NCBI GenBank assembly: GCA_013214355.1
Contig: JABSSL010000043.1
Location: forward strand, 1-64,000
Direction: 5' to 3'
Length of the DNA stretch: 64,000 nucleotides
Source: Saprospiraceae bacterium
GTDB taxonomy: Bacteria > Bacteroidota > Bacteroidia > Chitinophagales > Saprospiraceae
The translations under genes were made by a program, and so were the position numbers. Shown piece after piece: positions 61,174 through 64,000 of this stretch. A model generated the notes under the pieces. That model saw nothing but the letters and a program-made list of their open reading frames with translations. It was not told where the DNA came from and did no database searches. Position 1 is the stretch's first letter. Each line of letters starts with the position of its first letter.

Positions 61174-62853
61174 ATGTTGACCACCTTATTGCGATACGGA
61201 AAAGTAAGCTTGGAGTACTCTTGTATTAGCCTGCTGATGACAATCAGTTGGGCTGCGATTGTTCCTCCTACGATTTGGGAAGACTTAATTCCAACTGATG
61301 ATCTGGAAGCTTTTCAAAAACTGAGTTTACCGGCTCCTGATACCGCCAAATGTCTGAAAATGTGTATCGAAAAGGGGGCAGTTCGCATCGCACAACACCT
61401 TATTTCGAATCTAGAAAACCCTAATCAATTAGATAAGGCTGGGCAAGGGCCCATGCATTATGCCGTTTTGCATGATCAATTACTAGTAGTAGAATCACTT
61501 TTAAGCAGGTCCGCCGAGGTGGACCTGCGCACTAGCACAGCGTTGCAAGCTACACCCTTGATGTTTGCTTGCTCTAGAAATCACCCGGAAACATTCCAGC
61601 TACTTATTGAGCATGGAGCGGATATCAATGCCGTAGATGCCAAGGGCGATCCCGTGGCAAATTGGGCCGCCTACTACGGCAATCGCGCGGCCTTATCAAC
61701 CCTGGTTGGAAGGGGAGTGGACCTTAATATTCAAACCAAACATGGAGATGCCGCCGATGTGCTGTTGCGCCTCTGGCATGATCCGAAGGATCTGAATGTT
61801 TTTGACGGATCTATTTTGGAAAAGCTGGTATCAGAAAAACAAAAGGAGTTGTTTCATGCCATTAGCCATAAACAGGCATCTGAAGTGCGGAATTTGCTCG
61901 ATCAGGGTATTGATCCAAATACTACAGATGCCTATGGCTCTCCTTTGTTGCACCAAGTTGTTGCAAGGGGAAAGGTAGACATGTTAGAACTACTATTGAG
62001 CTATGATGAGCTTAAGATAGACGCCTACAATAGAGTGGGGCAGACCGCACTTAGCCTAGCGGCACGCTGGGAACGAGGGGATATGGTGGAGCTACTCCTG
62101 CAAGCAGGAGCTGAACCGAATGCTGCCGGCGAACGCTATCAGCTTACACCGCTGATTGGCAGTGTGATAGGACGGAATTTGGAAATCACTAATATTTTGG
62201 TTGAGGCAGGAGCATCCATAGATCATAAGGATAAGATCAACGATGCTGCTGCCCTTCATTGGGCTTTCTTTTATGGGAATGAAGCGGCGGTCATGGCTCT
62301 CTTAGAAGCTGGGGCAGACTATCGCACCCCAGCCCTTGGAAACACAAATAGCTTGTTGAGTTTAACGGAAGAGATGGGAACCCCGCAGGTGAAAGAAAAG
62401 GTAAGAGAGTATGAAAAAAACAGGGACGCCATAGTTGGCTCCTGGACACTCACCGAGATCCAATACATTTACTCGGATACAATCTACATAGTGGAAAATC
62501 CTGCGGGGGGCATCTTTATGGGGAACCCAGAACGCTACCTAATCATGTACCACCCAACACAACAAGCACGCCCCGTCTTTAAAGACTTCAGCCAACCTAC
62601 TTGTGAAGAACTGCGTTCTGCCTTCCAGCATTTGGTTTTCAACACGGGTAAGTATCTTCTGACAGATAGTTTAATGACCGTAAGTCCGGATCTAGCTCGA
62701 GTACCTGGATTTGAGGGGGCTAAACAGCTTTACCGCTACTCGATCCAAGATAAACAGCTTACTTTGACATTGTTTGATGAAACTTATCCCAACGGGAAAA
62801 AACCAGAATGGTATGGCAAATTGCAGATTCAGTTGCAATTCCAACAAGAATAA
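61174..62853 (+). CDS. Exported ankyrin-repeat protein
   Basis: A 559-residue protein. An N-terminal hydrophobic stretch (SLEYSCISLLMTISWAAIVP) may be a signal peptide. At least ten ankyrin-type repeats run from ~75 to ~415, such as GQGPMHYAVLHDQLLVVESL, TPLMFACSRNHPETFQLLIE, GQTALSLAARWERGDMVELL and ALHWAFFYGNEAAVMALLEA. The last ~140 residues are a separate beta-rich domain (GSWTLTEIQYIYSDT). Repeats imply protein binding in the periplasm. It follows the LytTR gene after ~180 bp; its link to that system is unknown. Confidence 0.85.
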   Translation: MLTTLLRYGKVSLEYSCISLLMTISWAAIVPPTIWEDLIPTDDLEAFQKLSLPAPDTAKCLKMCIEKGAVRIAQHLISNLENPNQLDKAGQGPMHYAVLHDQLLVVESLLSRSAEVDLRTSTALQATPLMFACSRNHPETFQLLIEHGADINAVDAKGDPVANWAAYYGNRAALSTLVGRGVDLNIQTKHGDAADVLLRLWHDPKDLNVFDGSILEKLVSEKQKELFHAISHKQASEVRNLLDQGIDPNTTDAYGSPLLHQVVARGKVDMLELLLSYDELKIDAYNRVGQTALSLAARWERGDMVELLLQAGAEPNAAGERYQLTPLIGSVIGRNLEITNILVEAGASIDHKDKINDAAALHWAFFYGNEAAVMALLEAGADYRTPALGNTNSLLSLTEEMGTPQVKEKVREYEKNRDAIVGSWTLTEIQYIYSDTIYIVENPAGGIFMGNPERYLIMYHPTQQARPVFKDFSQPTCEELRSAFQHLVFNTGKYLLTDSLMTVSPDLARVPGFEGAKQLYRYSIQDKQLTLTLFDETYPNGKKPEWYGKLQIQLQFQQE

Positions 62854-62882
62854 AGTCAGCTGGGGCTGTAAATTGGTCTTTA

Positions 62883-63950
62883 ATGCCGTGGATTAAATTC
62901 ATACTACTTTGTTACGCTTTGCTGGCCATCTTTGTATCGGGTGGACTCTTCTTCAAGGACAGGCACTATGCTTCTAAGTTGTTGGCGTTATTTACCCTGC
63001 TGATGGGCCTAGAAATGATCAACTACGTGTATGCTACTACCGCTCTGCTAAGTATTTCCAAGGTCTTTGTAGCTAGGTACTATTTTTATGTTGGCTTTCT
63101 CTATGGACCAATACTCTGGTTTTATCTGCTCTTTCTATGGGATCAAAAGCGACAATTCAATTGGCGCGATTCGCTCCATTTGATCCCAATAATATTGGCC
63201 TTCTTGTATTTTTTCGACATCTTTATTTTACCAGGGGAGGAACGTATTGCCTTCATCCGAGCCCACTTTTTTGATCGGGTAATGCCACTCAATTACGCCC
63301 GTGCCCTTCACCTACTTATTTATGCCATTTTGATCGTCCGTTATTGCCTTAGGATGCCTGAAGATTTATCCAAAATCAAGCGAGTATTAAGTTCAGGTAT
63401 TGCGGCCATTTTCCTATTTACCTCTGTTTTGATGTTGGGCTTTACTTGTTTTGCCAGGGATTGGCATGACTTCGCTCCTTATTATCTCATCATCAGTACC
63501 ATCGTTTTTTCCATGGCCTACCTCCTTTATTTTCAACCCGATTTTATGGTGCGTTTAGGAGGGAAATATGTGCATTCTGGTATTGGAAAAGCGGATATGG
63601 AACGTATACGAGCCAAGATTGAGCAAAGCTTACAGCAGCATCAGCTTTTTCTACAGCGGAATTTGAATCTCAAAACCTTAGCTGTAAGTATAGATGAAAA
63701 ACCACACCATCTATCCCAAACCTTTTCCCGCCTAATCCAGGAGTCCTTCAATGAGCATGTCAATCGCTATCGCATTGATTATGCCAAGGAAATTCTCTTG
63801 GATCCTGCTTTTGCCCACCTTACCATAGAAGCGATAGCCCAAGAAGCTGGGTTCAACAATCGGGTTACCTTCAACAAGTTTTTCCAAAAGTTTACGGGAA
63901 TGAAGCCCTCAGCCTACAAAAGTATGGGCGTAAGCTTTGGATCCCCTTGA
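62883..63950 (+). CDS. Membrane-bound AraC family regulator
   Basis: A protein of 355 residues from ATG 62883; an in-frame start 75 bases upstream would overlap the ankyrin gene. Six to seven TM helices run to ~220 (WIKFILLCYALLAIFVSG, FYVGFLYGPILWFYLLFLW, IAAIFLFTSVLMLGFTCFA). The C-terminal AraC domain has LNLKTLAVSIDEKPHHLSQT and IEAIAQEAGFNNRVTFNKFF. Such TM-AraC proteins sense envelope or extracellular signals directly. It follows the ankyrin gene after 29 bp. The final 50 bases of the window hold no identifiable gene. Confidence 0.92.
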   Translation: MPWIKFILLCYALLAIFVSGGLFFKDRHYASKLLALFTLLMGLEMINYVYATTALLSISKVFVARYYFYVGFLYGPILWFYLLFLWDQKRQFNWRDSLHLIPIILAFLYFFDIFILPGEERIAFIRAHFFDRVMPLNYARALHLLIYAILIVRYCLRMPEDLSKIKRVLSSGIAAIFLFTSVLMLGFTCFARDWHDFAPYYLIISTIVFSMAYLLYFQPDFMVRLGGKYVHSGIGKADMERIRAKIEQSLQQHQLFLQRNLNLKTLAVSIDEKPHHLSQTFSRLIQESFNEHVNRYRIDYAKEILLDPAFAHLTIEAIAQEAGFNNRVTFNKFFQKFTGMKPSAYKSMGVSFGSP

Positions 63951-64000
63951 ATTTGCTTAATCGTAGACACTTCGGCTAATTTTTCCCCCTCAGCGTTCTG

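Noticed and set aside
60974-61180. A 68-codon frame between the LytTR and ankyrin genes
   Set aside because: It begins inside the LytTR gene in another frame, ends inside the ankyrin start, and has no family features.
1-64000. CRISPR array, tRNA, rRNA or prophage
   Set aside because: No regularly spaced repeats, no cloverleaf with CCA-type ends, no conserved rRNA stretches and no phage structural genes were noticed.

Overview
The window reads as chromosomal DNA of a free-living member of the Bacteroidota. The evidence is a SusC/SusD outer-membrane pair, a type IX secretion C-terminal sorting domain, many lipoboxes and signal peptides, a LytS/LytTR pair, several AraC regulators, and promoters of the Bacteroidota type (-7 box TAnnTTTG) with few strong Shine-Dalgarno sites. 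The mix of families (PadR-linked FtsX/MacB-like permeases, TM-bearing MutS-like ATPase, DUF2490, TIGR03364 oxidoreductase) would fit a Saprospirales/Lewinella-like or Cytophagales-like organism, but that placement is inference. No rRNA, tRNA, CRISPR array, prophage or intact insertion sequence was seen.

Layout. 0-12.2 kb: two paralogous PadR-permease modules point at each other (322-3267 forward, 9243-12199 reverse), each with a large palindromic operator. Between them lie a decayed transposase fragment, a TlpA-like thioredoxin protein, a small lipoprotein, and an AraC regulator followed by an aldo/keto reductase operon. 12.5-18.6 kb: a lipoprotein with a one-cysteine thioredoxin-like domain, a membrane MutS-like ATPase, a secreted HExxH protein, an ECF sigma factor coupled to a disrupted membrane-protein gene, and an alkyltransferase-like protein. 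19-25.4 kb: a flavin amine oxidase, a beta-propeller lipoprotein, a serine beta-lactamase-like hydrolase and a SulP anion transporter. 25.5-35.7 kb: YceI, a pirin with a leader peptide, a membrane nucleotide cyclase co-directional with an AraC regulator, a type IX-secreted protein, an HxlR regulator divergent from a SnoaL-like protein, an NmrA-type reductase and a diheme peroxidase.

35.8-48 kb: two beta-barrel proteins, a secreted SUKH/Sel1 protein and an unfamiliar HTH protein, then the most interesting unit of the window. This is SusC-SusD followed by a secreted alkaline-phosphatase-superfamily enzyme, a TIGR03364-type FAD oxidoreductase and a phosphonatase-like HAD hydrolase, all on one strand. 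It looks like a phosphonate-utilisation locus built like a polysaccharide utilisation locus: outer-membrane capture, periplasmic ester cleavage, oxidation of the aminoalkylphosphonate, then cleavage of the C-P bond. 48-57.8 kb: mostly reverse-strand secreted enzymes (alpha/beta hydrolase, sulfatase, erythromycin-esterase-like, HEGRH zincin, S41 peptidase) and outer-membrane proteins. 58-64 kb: LytS-type kinase, LytTR regulator, ankyrin protein and a membrane AraC protein.

Beyond single genes, four layers stand out: elaborate operators (two PadR palindromes, a double HxlR palindrome around a -7 box, and two promoters with 21-bp-spaced direct repeats); regulators with non-AUG starts, two of them apparently AUU; a 44-bp dispersed intergenic repeat present several times; and two decayed genes.
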